From Pelagimonas varians (GTDB lineage Bacteria; Pseudomonadota; Alphaproteobacteria; Rhodobacterales; Rhodobacteraceae), in contig NZ_QKMF01000003.1 of the NCBI RefSeq assembly GCF_003208435.1, positions 248,001 through 312,000 on the forward strand: a stretch of DNA of 64,000 nt, in the 5' to 3' direction. Position 1 is the stretch's first letter; every line of letters starts with the position of its first letter. Shown piece after piece: positions 18,301 to 27,347 of the stretch. The notes under the pieces are model-generated. The model did not search any database, was not told where the DNA came from, and saw only the letters and a program-made list of their open reading frames with translations. Position numbers and translations under genes: made by a program.

Positions 18301-19145
18301 TTGACGGCCCCCGCAGTGATGCCGCGCACGATAAAACGTTGTCCGAACAGCAGGGCGAATAGGGCGGGCAGGGCCGACAGGACCGATGCCGCTGCCATTT
18401 GGGTGTATTTGATCTCTTCTTCTTGTGCGTATTTGGCAATTGCTACCGGCACAGTTCCGGTTTCGTTGTTGGTCAGGGCCAGCGCGACCGGAAATTCGTT
18501 CCAGCTGAATACATAGATCAAGATGGCGGTTGCCACCAACCCCGGTGCCATCAGCGGGGCGATCACCCGCCGGACAAGGGTCACAAACCCCGCCCCGTCG
18601 ATATAAGCAGCCTCTTCCAGTTCTTTGGGGATTTCGCGGAAGAACGACGCCAGTAGCCAAAGCGCCATCGGCAGGTGCAGCGTGATATGGGCAAGGATCA
18701 GCGCGACATAGTCATTGGCCAAACCGACTTCGCGGGCCATGCCGTACCATGCACTGGCCAAAGACACCGACGGGATCAGGTTGAACGCCATGGACCAGAT
18801 CAAAAACAGGTTCACCACGTAATTGGGCCAGCGCATTCGAAACAACGAATAGCCGGCAAAGAAGCTGATAAGAACCACGAAAAAAGTGCTGATGGATGTG
18901 ACCAGCACACTGTTGGCGAAATTTTGCAGGTAGTCCGAGGTCCGGTCAAACAGCACTTCGTTATAGTTATAAAGGGTCGGGCTGAACCACACGTCACCCA
19001 TCAAGAGCGAGATTTGCGTCTTAAAGGAAGAGAGCGCGATGTAGACAAACGGGGCCAGCGTCGCAAAGACAGCCAGAAGCAAAAAGCCGTTCAGATAAAG
19101 CGAGGTGCGGCGGTATTGCGCGAATTGGCTTGGGGTCTTGCTCAT
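18297..19145 (-). CDS. Carbohydrate ABC transporter permease (MalG type)
   Basis: This encodes 282 residues with six membrane segments, the first at about 15-38. The cytoplasmic EAA loop is at about 180-200 (EIPKELEEAAYIDGAGFVTLVRRVIAP region) and contacts the ATPase. Length and layout are those of CUT1 inner-membrane subunits. Its start overlaps the stop of the other permease gene (ATGA at 19142-19145) and its stop overlaps the DUF4432 start, so the operon is translationally coupled. Confidence 0.93.
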   Translation of the reverse strand: MSKTPSQFAQYRRTSLYLNGFLLLAVFATLAPFVYIALSSFKTQISLLMGDVWFSPTLYNYNEVLFDRTSDYLQNFANSVLVTSISTFFVVLISFFAGYSLFRMRWPNYVVNLFLIWSMAFNLIPSVSLASAWYGMAREVGLANDYVALILAHITLHLPMALWLLASFFREIPKELEEAAYIDGAGFVTLVRRVIAPLMAPGLVATAILIYVFSWNEFPVALALTNNETGTVPVAIAKYAQEEEIKYTQMAAASVLSALPALFALLFGQRFIVRGITAGAVK

Positions 19146-20020
19146 AGCGCCTCTCCCTTTTTGCGGCTGGCATTCAGGGCTATCACAATGATGATGGACA
19201 CAACGAAGATGATCGAAACCGAAAGTGCAGATCCATAACCTGCCTTGTCTTGCAAAAAGAAACGTTGGAAAATCGTAAAGCTGATAACCTCGGTCGATGT
19301 CCCCGGACCGCCCGATGTTAGCAAGAACACCTCGTCAAAGACTTTGAATGCAATGACGGCGCGGAACAAGAAAGTCATGGCGAGCGCGGGATACAAGAGG
19401 GGCAAGGTGACATAGCGAAACTCTTGCCATGCGGTGGCCCCGTCGATTTTGGCCGCTTCGGACACGTCCTTGGGCAGAGATTCTACCGCGGCCAGCAACA
19501 GCAGAAAGGAAAATGGCGTCCAGTGCCAGATATCGACAACAATGACTGAGGCAAGTGCGGTTGTAGATGATCCAAGCCAGTCATGACCGGGCAGGCCAAT
19601 ACTCTCAAGCACCAGATTGAAGATGCCAAATTCGGCGTTGTACATCAGCCGCCAGATCGCGCCAATCACAATGCCGGGAATAAGGATGGGCAGGATCAGC
19701 AGCGCCCGATATGGGCGGCTTTTCTCCCCGAGGTTCGAGCAGGCCAGAGCAAGGGCAAGCCCGATGGCGACCTGCGCGCTTGTCGCGACCACCACCAGTA
19801 TGGCCGTGTTGACAATACCGGCTTTGAACAGCGTATCGTCTTTCATCGCGGCGAAGTTTTTAAACCCGACCCATGTCGTTTCCTTCGCACCGGCCTGCCA
19901 TGTGACCTCTTGAAACGAGGTGATAAACAGATTGATCACGGGAAGCAGGGCAAGAACGGCAAAAAACAAAATTGCGGGCGTAAGCGAGAGGTATTTTCCA
20001 AGCGGGCTGAAGTGAGGCAT
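19142..20020 (-). CDS. Sugar ABC transporter permease (MalF type)
   Basis: This encodes 292 residues from the ATG at 20018-20020 (MPHFSPLGKYL); the longer frame to 20152 has no coding character. There are six membrane segments and an EAA loop (LPKDVSEAAKIDGATAWQEF) at about 190-210. It pairs with the MalG-type permease to form the channel. The gap to the binding-protein gene is 144 bases and may hold a weak hairpin that lowers permease expression. Confidence 0.92.
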   Translation of the reverse strand: MPHFSPLGKYLSLTPAILFFAVLALLPVINLFITSFQEVTWQAGAKETTWVGFKNFAAMKDDTLFKAGIVNTAILVVVATSAQVAIGLALALACSNLGEKSRPYRALLILPILIPGIVIGAIWRLMYNAEFGIFNLVLESIGLPGHDWLGSSTTALASVIVVDIWHWTPFSFLLLLAAVESLPKDVSEAAKIDGATAWQEFRYVTLPLLYPALAMTFLFRAVIAFKVFDEVFLLTSGGPGTSTEVISFTIFQRFFLQDKAGYGSALSVSIIFVVSIIIVIALNASRKKGEAL

Positions 20021-20164
20021 GTGACAGCCGAGTCTCCGTTGTTTTGTGTTTGCGCGTAGATCAAGTGGCGAGGCTAACAGCAGCCAGCCGAATGTGTCGG
20101 GGAAAACCGGGATGGATAGTGAAATGGAGGGCGAACCTTTGCCCGCCCCCATGGCACGGGCCAG

Positions 20165-21523
20165 TTACTTCAGGTCGGGGAGGCGACCGGTTTCGTAACC
20201 GGCGTCGGCCAGAACTTTTTCAAGATCGGCGGCCATCGCATTCAAGGTATCGACAACGCTGATTTCGCCAGCAACCGCACGGTTCAGACCCAGCTCCATG
20301 ACCGAGGCCAGTTCGGCCCCTTCGGGAATGGTCCACATGCCTTTGGCCAATGGGGCAGCCACGCGCATCGCTTGCATATACCGGTTTTCAGGAAGGTCGG
20401 CGAAGTCGGATTCGTAGGCTGCCGCGCTGACCGGAGCCCCGCCCAATTCGGCATATTTGATTTGGGTTTCGGGTTTCTGGAACCAATCAAGGAAGGCCAG
20501 AGCCGCTTGCTTGTTTGCATCCGGAATGTTCTTGGGAATGCCGCCAAGCCAGTGACCCAGCGCCGGTGTGGATGCAAAGCCTTCGGCGGCTGGCAAAGTT
20601 GCATAGCCAATCTTGCCAACAACAGCCGACTTGTTGGGATCGTCCATTTGTGCCCATGCCGCAGCAGGCAGAACAGTGTGCAACAGCTTGCCAGTAACCA
20701 GCAATTGGATCAAATCCCCCTGTGTCAGGTTCGCTGAGTTTTCCGGCCCCAGTTCCTTGGCCAGCCCGACATAGGTTTCCAGCGCTGTGCGGCCGGCTTC
20801 GCTGTTGATTGTGACAAAGTAGTCGCCCCCATCGGAATCGCGGAAATACGATCCGCCGTGGCCTTCGATATAAGGCAGGAAATCCCAGGTGATCGATACC
20901 GTTGCGCGGCCAGCACGTTGAGCGATGCCATAGAATTTTTTGGGGTTGTGCAACGTCCGCGCGTTGGAGGCCATTTCTTCGAATGTTGTTGGCGCTGACC
21001 AGCCGTTCTCTTCGTAGATATCCTTGCGATAAAACAGCAAGGTGATGTTGGGATTGACCGGCACAGTCAGAAGGTCACCGGCGTCTTTACCGATCGATTT
21101 GGTGTCGGCATTGAACCAGGGGGTTCCGCCATATTCGTACACCTGCGAATCCAGATCGAAATCGGCGCGGATGTTTTGCAGTGGCTCCAGAAAGCCGCCA
21201 TGATACATTTCCGGATAAAAAATCCCGTTGATGATGAGCAGGTCATATTCGCTTTCGGCGGACCGGACGGCGTTGCGTTGTTTTTCAAGGCTGCCCGCGT
21301 AAGGGTTGACGTCAAGCGTCACCTGATTGCCGGTGTCTTCTTCGTAGTAGTCGGCAATGGCAGCAAACCCCGCCAACCAAGGTGATTGATTGATGACCAC
21401 ATTCACCGGTGGATGGGTGTCTGCTGCACCAGCGGATGCGCCCATGACCGATCCGAAGGCCGCCGCGGCGCCCACCATTTTCAATACGGAACGCCGTGTC
21501 CCCTGACCCCTAAATCGCTTCAT
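20165..21523 (-). CDS. Extracellular solute-binding protein (family 1), Tat-exported
   Basis: This encodes 452 residues from the ATG at 21521-21523, preceded by a strong AGGAGGAGG; a GTG two codons earlier is possible. The leader contains GTRRSVLKMVGAAAAFGS, a twin-arginine-type signal. The mature part has the two-lobed family 1 sugar-binding fold (about 45-452). It delivers the solute to the two permeases. It is the first gene of the operon. The divergent LysR gene begins 136 bases away. The substrate cannot be read from the sequence; the sulfatase in the operon suggests a sulfated sugar. Confidence 0.92.
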   Translation of the reverse strand: MKRFRGQGTRRSVLKMVGAAAAFGSVMGASAGAADTHPPVNVVINQSPWLAGFAAIADYYEEDTGNQVTLDVNPYAGSLEKQRNAVRSAESEYDLLIINGIFYPEMYHGGFLEPLQNIRADFDLDSQVYEYGGTPWFNADTKSIGKDAGDLLTVPVNPNITLLFYRKDIYEENGWSAPTTFEEMASNARTLHNPKKFYGIAQRAGRATVSITWDFLPYIEGHGGSYFRDSDGGDYFVTINSEAGRTALETYVGLAKELGPENSANLTQGDLIQLLVTGKLLHTVLPAAAWAQMDDPNKSAVVGKIGYATLPAAEGFASTPALGHWLGGIPKNIPDANKQAALAFLDWFQKPETQIKYAELGGAPVSAAAYESDFADLPENRYMQAMRVAAPLAKGMWTIPEGAELASVMELGLNRAVAGEISVVDTLNAMAADLEKVLADAGYETGRLPDLK

Positions 21524-21659
21524 CACCACCTCCTCCTAGTTTCGTGATTTCGCAGAACGTCCCATGTCAGAGGTTTTCTAACAATCTTCTTTTTTGTTCA
21601 ATTATCAAACTTTTGGTTATAGCTTGTGGCAAAGTCGCCGGGACGAAGGATGGGATGGC

Positions 21660-22586
21660 ATGGCCAATACAAGACGATATGCGCATTTCATTGCTGCGAT
21701 GGAGCAGCGTTCGTTCATTGGTGCTGCCCAGATGGTTAATCTCAGCCAACCAGCGCTATCCAAAAGCATTCTGGCCTTGGAAGACGAGTATGGCGTCAAA
21801 CTGTTTGATCGCCACCCACGCGGCTTGGTGCCGACCCAGTTCGGGCACGCGCTCGAATATCACGCGCGACGTATCTTGTTGGACGTGAAGCAGTCCAAAA
21901 GCGATTTGGCAGCAATGGCATCCGGCGCGGTAGGGCGCATCCGGATCGGTGTTGGACAAGGTTTTGTCGGGCATGTCGAAACCGCGCTTCTGGAGCTTGA
22001 GCAGGATTTTCCGAGCATCGATAATCTGGTTATCACGGATTATGCCGAGGGGCTTCGGCTTGCGCTTTTGGAAAACCGCATTGAAATCTACCTTGGTATG
22101 GCCAACCGGCTTGTTGACGATGAAGAGTTTGAAACAACAATTGTCGCGTCGGACCCGATCTTGGGCCTGTGCCATCACTCTCACGCATTTGCTGAAAAAG
22201 AAGTTTCTTTTGAACAGTTGCGCGATCAGGAATGGGCTGTGCCGGAAAGAGGGGAGCTGGCTCGATCTGCCCTTGAGGCGCATTTTCTACTAAACCTCGA
22301 ACAAAAACCGCGGTTCAAGGTGGTGACCAACGTGCCGGTATTGCTGGGGCGCTACGTGCGAGAGGCTCAATTGCTGAGCCTGCTACCTGCCAGCAGTTTA
22401 GGAGAATACAAGGATTTTGGCCTGACATGGTTTAAGATCAAAGGATTTCAGTCTGAACGGAAAATTGGCATTGTCCGGCGTCGCGGGGTGGCGGCGAACC
22501 CCCTCAGCGCTAGATTTCGGGAAATTATGATCAGCGTTATGAACCGCGCATTCGAGAACCACCCGCTGTTGGACGTGAACAGCTAA
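21660..22586 (+). CDS. LysR-family regulator, divergent from the sulfatase/ABC operon
   Basis: This encodes 308 residues from the ATG at 21660; the upstream extension to 21594 lies in AT-rich promoter DNA. The helix-turn-helix is MANTRRYAHFIAAMEQRS followed by FIGAAQMVNLSQPALSKSI (about 1-60). The effector domain is at about 90-300. Divergent orientation to the binding-protein gene suggests that it controls the operon and itself. A second regulator (GntR) lies at the far end of the same cluster. Confidence 0.9.
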   Translation: MANTRRYAHFIAAMEQRSFIGAAQMVNLSQPALSKSILALEDEYGVKLFDRHPRGLVPTQFGHALEYHARRILLDVKQSKSDLAAMASGAVGRIRIGVGQGFVGHVETALLELEQDFPSIDNLVITDYAEGLRLALLENRIEIYLGMANRLVDDEEFETTIVASDPILGLCHHSHAFAEKEVSFEQLRDQEWAVPERGELARSALEAHFLLNLEQKPRFKVVTNVPVLLGRYVREAQLLSLLPASSLGEYKDFGLTWFKIKGFQSERKIGIVRRRGVAANPLSARFREIMISVMNRAFENHPLLDVNS

Positions 22587-22767
22587 AATTTGGTCTCGAT
22601 TTGATGGCGTCTATGGCCTGCGATTTGGGTTCTCTTTGCGGTAAAGCGCTGAGAAGTCGAGCAATTCAATGAGGGAGAAGTGAATTAAAGCAAATGCCTA
22701 TCGGACATGATCTGGTGTGGAATTCCGTTTTCATTGACCGTCAGAGCCTGCGCAAATAAGCAAAATC

Positions 22768-23097
22768 GTGTTGGTCCGGTTCGGCTCTACTTTGGATGTC
22801 GACAAACTGGTCAAGGGTTTTCGGGTGTGCGAACTGCAGCTGGCGGAAATCGCCCGTACCCTGCTGATGGACGAACCAACCTCTGCCTTGTCCCAAACAG
22901 CACCCGACATCTTGAAGGAAGCCCTTCGGGACCTTGTATTTCAGGGGGTTGCGGTGATCTATATCTCGCACCGGATGAATTTCTTGTCCGAAGGTCGGAT
23001 CACGGGTCAACTTTCCGCTGAAGACATGAGCGCAACCAACGCTTCAATCACAGACGTCGTGCCGGCCTTTGGCGCACTGACCTCGCCCTTGTCTTAA
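22768..23097 (+). pseudogene. Remnant of an RbsA-type sugar ABC ATPase gene
   Basis: The 109-residue frame keeps ELQLAEIARTL, LMDEPTSALS (Walker B region) and VAVIYISHRM. These are consecutive landmarks of the first ATPase domain of RbsA-type proteins, which are about 500 residues long. Walker A and the whole second domain are missing. Small deletions also shorten the segment between IARTL and MDEPTS. It cannot encode a working ATPase. It is the first piece of a decayed operon that continues to 24298. Confidence 0.75.
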
Positions 23098-23098
23098 A

Positions 23099-23435
23099 AA
23101 GGCAACATCATTTTCCTGTCGATCGGAAACCTGACCGATTTGCTGCGACACGTTTCGGTTGTGGTATTTTCTCTGTGGCGTCGCTTCGTCAGGGTGAACC
23201 GGACGCGGGTATCGGGTTTGAGATAGATGAAATTGCCGCTGTCGTCATTGGCGGAACCAGCCTGATGGGTGATCGCGGTGCAATTGTAGGAACGCTTGTT
23301 CGAGATCTGGTTTTTTGGGTTTCTGAGCAGTATTTTGCATCTCAACAATATCAACAGCAACACCCAGCTTCTCTTGAAGGGGATCATCCTTGTTGCGGCG
23401 GTTCTTCGTCAATAAGGCCGTTTCGGCGGAACAGT
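23099..23435 (+). pseudogene. Remnant of an RbsC-type sugar ABC permease gene
   Basis: One frame gives IIFLSIGNLTDLLRHVSVVV (about 23108-23167), the N-terminal pattern of RbsC permeases. A second frame starting near 23195 gives GIGFEIDEIAAVVIGG and TSLMGDRGAIVGTL, the conserved C-terminal pattern. A third frame then restores LNNINSNTQLLLKGIILVAA, the last helix. About 200 residues between the first two pieces are lost, and a frameshift separates the last two. This is a clear relic. Confidence 0.75.
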
Positions 23436-23439
23436 CGAT

Positions 23440-23776
23440 TGGCAAAAAAAATAGCGAGCCTGTACTTAAAGCAATTTCTTGACCGAATTGATGTTTCGAA
23501 CCACCTGAGTGTTCTGGATGGCGATCAAATTCTGGCTATTGCCAAGATGGACGCCTCCAAAACCTATGGTCTGTCGTTGCAGGTTAGCTTTCGCCGGATC
23601 GGCCTCTTGCAACGCCCGTCGCGGCGATCACACTTGCGCTGTCGGAGGCGACGGTACTGCGCAACACGATCCTAGATACCGCCGACCATCTGAAGTTGGC
23701 TGTTTCCGCTTTGGGACAACAAATCGATATCTCCATGCCGTCGCTCGCCCAAAAACCACCGAGCGCAAAACCCTGA
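23440..23776 (+). pseudogene. Probable remnant of an IclR-type regulator gene
   Basis: One frame contains HLSVLDGDQILAIAKMDAS, which resembles the start of the IclR effector domain. After a frame change, VAAITLALSEATVLRNTIL and ADHLKLAVSALGQQI resemble the last strand and helix of the same domain, ending at a stop at 23774-23776. The DNA-binding domain and the middle of the effector domain are missing. The assignment is by eye and less certain than for the two ABC remnants. Confidence 0.5.
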
Positions 23777-23869
23777 GCGCGTCTATAGTCTATGCAGTGA
23801 CCTATGCTTGCGCCATACCGATGGGGTTTGCTGAATTAAAAACCATCCCATTTGGGAGAAAGGTGCTCT

Positions 23870-24298
23870 ATGCTGCTGAATATCGATCCGATTTTATCGC
23901 CAGACTTGCTATTTATCCTGCGCGCAATGGGGCATGGCGACAGTCTTGCAATCGTAGACGCAAATTTCCCCGCCGAAGGGTTGGGACCAAAATGCATTCG
24001 GGCGGATGGCTCGGACGCAACTGCGATTTTGAGAGCAGTGTTGTCTCTCTTACCCTTGGATGCCAAAGTTGCTGACCCGGCAATTTGTATGGCCGTCGTG
24101 GGGGAGCCAGACGCGGTTCCAGAGGCGGTTGCGGATTTCCAAGCGGTCATTCAGGAGGTGGCGGACACGCCGCGCGACATCCAATCGCTTGAGCGTTTTG
24201 CGTTCTACGAGCGGGCCAAAACAGCCAGTGCTGTGGTGCAAACGGGTGAAAGGCGGCTCTATGGAAATATACTTCTGACAAAAGGTGTCATTGGTTAA
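23870..24298 (+). CDS. fucU: RbsD/FucU-family sugar mutarotase
   Basis: This encodes 142 residues from the ATG at 23870 with GGGAGAAAGG upstream. The family pattern is complete: LLFILRAMGHGDSLAIVDAN near the N terminus with the catalytic His, and FYERAKTASAVVQTGERRLY then GNILLTKGV at the C-terminal end. The latter is closer to L-fucose mutarotase (FucU) than to ribose pyranase. The enzyme interconverts sugar anomers in the cytoplasm. It is the only intact member of a decayed sugar transport locus, so it may be kept for use with another transporter or be on the way to loss. Confidence 0.85.
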   Translation: MLLNIDPILSPDLLFILRAMGHGDSLAIVDANFPAEGLGPKCIRADGSDATAILRAVLSLLPLDAKVADPAICMAVVGEPDAVPEAVADFQAVIQEVADTPRDIQSLERFAFYERAKTASAVVQTGERRLYGNILLTKGVIG

Positions 24299-24423
24299 GG
24301 GGATTAGGGTATCAATTTTCCGGTCGTTTGCGCAGCAACCTTGTTGGGCGGGGCAGGGTGCATTTGCGCGGATCGGCTCTTATTCTGCACCTTCGCTGCA
24401 CTTTTTTGTGCAAAAAGACGCGC

Positions 24424-25890
24424 ATGAATGCTTTTCGAAAATCCCTTGCCGCCCGGATATTTATCGCAATCGCCGCGACCGCCGTCTTGATTATCGCGAT
24501 CATGGCGTTGCTGATTGCGCTATCAATGCGAGACGGGTTTGCGCAATATCTTCTCCGAGGAGAGTTGACGCAGTTCGACGATCTTGAAGGGGCGTTGGTG
24601 CAGGCGCATGATCCAAGCGCATCGGGCTGGCCGGAGCTTGCCTCAGACCGGAAGATCTGGAACGATTTCGTGCATGCCTATCTCCCCTATGGCCCGGACG
24701 GTCTTGGACATCCTGACCCGCCTGCTGGGCATCCATTCCCGGCATTGGACCGACCGATCGGACCGCCACCACCAGGCGGCCCGGCCGGTCCGATGATCGC
24801 TGACCGGTTGATGTTGCTGGGGCCAGACAAAGAACGCATTGCCGGAGCGTTCGATCAATCGGGGTTGTTTGAACAGCGCGCGATTTGCGTCGCAGCAGAT
24901 TGCACTGGCGATGGCCTGCTGGGTTACATCAGGCTGAACGCGCTGGATGTGTCCGAAGGCACCAGCGACGCCTTCTTTTTGCGCCGTCAGTACGCCTCGT
25001 TGGCATTGTCTGCCCTTATCGCGATCGTACTGTCTGCAGTTGCGGCCTTTTTGGTTGCGCGCCGCATCCTGATCCCGATCAGACAGTTGGAAACGGGTGC
25101 CAAGACCATGGCGGCAGGCGACTATACCGCCCGAATTGCGCAAAACCGTAAGGACGAACTTGGCCAGTTGATTGCTCACTACAACGCGCTTGCGGACACG
25201 TTGGAGCGGACAGACAAGGCAGAGCGCGCGTGGATTTCCAATACCAGCCACGAATTACAGACGCCTTTGGCCACCCTGCGCGCCCAAATCGAAGCTGTCC
25301 AAGATGGCGTGCGCCAACCCGATCCCCAGACCTTGGCTGGGATGCATGCGTCAGTGATGCGGTTGTCCCGTTTGGTACAGGACATCAAGACCCTGTCGCA
25401 TTCCCGTGAGGCTGGTCTTATGACCGCTTTTCACGCCGAAGATTTTAGTGCGATCATCCGTCAGGCTGTCGCATCAGCGCAGCCGCAGTTTGCGGCGAAA
25501 CTTGTCGGCATTGATCTTGATCTACCTGAGACGATGCCTTTGGCCTGCGACGGGCTGCGGATCGGTCAGGTCATTGACAACCTGCTGCAAAATGCGCTGC
25601 GCTATACAAATGAAGGCGGGCATGTGCGGGTAAAGGTGTGGGAGGCAGGCACAGCTGTTCAATTCGAAATGAACGACACTCCACCGGCCCCGCCACAAGA
25701 TGATCTGCCACGACTTTTCGATCGGTTTTATCGCTCCGAAAGCTCTCGGTCGCGGGCCTATGGCGGTTCGGGTTTGGGCTTGTCCGTCTGTCGGGCTATT
25801 GTCGAAGACCATGATGGAACAATCAAGGCAGGGTTGTCCGACATGGGCGGTCTGCGCATCACCATGACCCTACCAAAGGCGAGAACATGA
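24424..25890 (+). CDS. Sensor histidine kinase (BaeS-like)
   Basis: This encodes 488 residues from the ATG at 24424 (MNAFRKSLAARIF); upstream residues to 24328 do not look like an N terminus. Membrane helices are at about 10-32 and 188-210. The periplasmic loop (about 33-187) is Pro/Gly-rich near 105-125 and contains two cysteines (AICVAADCTG). A HAMP domain (about 212-265) leads to the H-box ISNTSHELQTPLATL. The N-box is LLQNALRYTNEGG and the G2 box GGSGLGLSV. The BaeS family senses envelope stress. The gene overlaps the response-regulator gene by four bases, so the two form one unit. Confidence 0.9.
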   Translation: MNAFRKSLAARIFIAIAATAVLIIAIMALLIALSMRDGFAQYLLRGELTQFDDLEGALVQAHDPSASGWPELASDRKIWNDFVHAYLPYGPDGLGHPDPPAGHPFPALDRPIGPPPPGGPAGPMIADRLMLLGPDKERIAGAFDQSGLFEQRAICVAADCTGDGLLGYIRLNALDVSEGTSDAFFLRRQYASLALSALIAIVLSAVAAFLVARRILIPIRQLETGAKTMAAGDYTARIAQNRKDELGQLIAHYNALADTLERTDKAERAWISNTSHELQTPLATLRAQIEAVQDGVRQPDPQTLAGMHASVMRLSRLVQDIKTLSHSREAGLMTAFHAEDFSAIIRQAVASAQPQFAAKLVGIDLDLPETMPLACDGLRIGQVIDNLLQNALRYTNEGGHVRVKVWEAGTAVQFEMNDTPPAPPQDDLPRLFDRFYRSESSRSRAYGGSGLGLSVCRAIVEDHDGTIKAGLSDMGGLRITMTLPKART

Positions 25891-26564
25891 CAGCACCGCG
25901 TATCTTGATTGTCGAAGACGAAATCGCTTTGTCCGAGGTTGTACGAGACTACCTGATCGCTGACGGGATGAAGGTAGATATTCTGCACGAAGGAACGCAG
26001 GCCGTCCCCACAGCTTTGAGGGGCCAGCATGATCTGCTGGTGTTGGATCTGATGTTGCCAGGTGTGGATGGTCTGACCATTTGCCGGGAAGTGCGCCGGA
26101 CATCTGACGTGCCGATTATCATGACGACAGCAAAGGTCGAAGAAATTGACCGCCTTGTGGGGCTGAGCCTTGGGGCAGACGATTATATGTGTAAACCCTA
26201 TTCGCCCCGCGAACTGGTCGCGCGGGTGCAGGCGATCTTGCGGCGCACTGCGCGCGGCCGGGATGGCAGCCAACCGCAGACGTCGCGACTGAAAACCGAC
26301 ACGGAGCGCTGGCAGGCCACATTGGATGGCAATCCGCTGGATTTGACACGCCGTGAGTTCATGTTGGTGCATAGCCTCGTGACGCGTCCTGGTCGGGTGT
26401 TTTCGCGCGACGAATTGCTCGGTCTGGCCTTCCCCGATGACACCGAAGTGTTCGATCGCACGATTGACAGTCATGTCCGGAACATCCGCCGCAAAATAGT
26501 AGCCGTAAGCCCCGAAGACCCCATCAGGTCGGTCTATGGCGTGGGCTATGCCTACGAAGGCTAG
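25887..26564 (+). CDS. OmpR/PhoB-family response regulator (BaeR-like)
   Basis: This encodes 225 residues. The receiver has E10-D11, the phospho-acceptor D54 in LVLDLMLPG and the conserved Lys in MCKPYSPRELVAR. The C-terminal winged helix (about 130-222) ends with TIDSHVRNIRRKI and SVYGVGYAYEG. The start ATG overlaps the kinase stop (ATGA). The next gene encodes a small exported protein of the sort often seen beside envelope-stress systems, which may be a target. Confidence 0.92.
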   Translation: MTAPRILIVEDEIALSEVVRDYLIADGMKVDILHEGTQAVPTALRGQHDLLVLDLMLPGVDGLTICREVRRTSDVPIIMTTAKVEEIDRLVGLSLGADDYMCKPYSPRELVARVQAILRRTARGRDGSQPQTSRLKTDTERWQATLDGNPLDLTRREFMLVHSLVTRPGRVFSRDELLGLAFPDDTEVFDRTIDSHVRNIRRKIVAVSPEDPIRSVYGVGYAYEG

Positions 26565-26714
26565 GCTTTTGCGCAGGCACGCGGCAAAAATGCGCCGCCC
26601 CGAGTTTTTTGGCGCATCTGCACGGTCTTTGCATATTTACTGCAAATCCACTCCTCAAAGAAAGCGCAAGACACTCCTGCAACGGGCGATAGGTTGCCCA
26701 GACAGGAGACGTTG

Positions 26715-27128
26715 ATGTTATTTAAAGATGCCCACCGCAAGAGCGCAACATGCATTAAAGCCAAGCCGGTTCCGGTTTTCTATTCCACGGTGTCGCGTAT
26801 CCGCCCAACTGTAAAAATCGCAGTAGTATTCTTGGCACCGGCGATTTTTACGGCCGCCATTGGCATATCAGCAGCCCATGCCGAGACGGTCTTTGATGCT
26901 GGTAGCACGGCCACAATCCTCGCCCAGCAATCAGCCCCTCGCGGCGGTGGAAATGGGGCCGGCCGCCCGCCGCGCGAAGCGATGGAGGCCTGCGCCGAAC
27001 AGTCATCGGGCAGTGCCTGTGGTTTTATAGGCCGCGACGGTCAGAAAATTCCGGGAACTTGTAGCGCCCCCGAAGCAAACGTTCCGCTGGCCTGCACACC
27101 CGCCGATAGGCCGCAAAACCGGGGCTGA
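26715..27128 (+). CDS. Small exported Cys-containing protein beside the BaeSR-like pair
   Basis: This encodes 137 residues from the ATG at 26715; a start at 26694 is also open and closer to no better ribosome-binding site. The long leader with a hydrophobic stretch (VKIAVVFLAPAIFTAAIGIS) and an AHAE cleavage zone indicates export. The mature part is short, with a low-complexity region (PRGGGNGAGRPP). A four-cysteine motif (MEACAEQSSGSACGF, GTCSAP, LACTP) follows. I do not know a named domain, but this Cys pattern recurs in small proteins next to two-component systems. The function is unknown. Confidence 0.6.
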   Translation: MLFKDAHRKSATCIKAKPVPVFYSTVSRIRPTVKIAVVFLAPAIFTAAIGISAAHAETVFDAGSTATILAQQSAPRGGGNGAGRPPREAMEACAEQSSGSACGFIGRDGQKIPGTCSAPEANVPLACTPADRPQNRG

Positions 27129-27347
27129 CACCTCTAGGCTCGCTTTGGGGGTGCCGTGCTCCGGCCCCGCTCCGTGCGGATCTGAATGGGGTTATGACTG
27201 TGCGGGGTCCAAATTCCGCGCAGGCTCGGCCGGTTAAGGACGAATCCAATGAATAATTACCCACGAAGCTGGCCCATCCCGATCTGGCGGAGTTTTCTAC
27301 CACTGCCTTTGTCCAGAAACCCCAAACAGTTGAATGCAGGTTGAACG

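Noticed and set aside
22687-22767. Search for the start of the RbsA remnant and for an rbsB-type remnant upstream
   Set aside because: The translated frames here show no binding-protein motif; nothing could be assigned upstream of the ATPase fragment.
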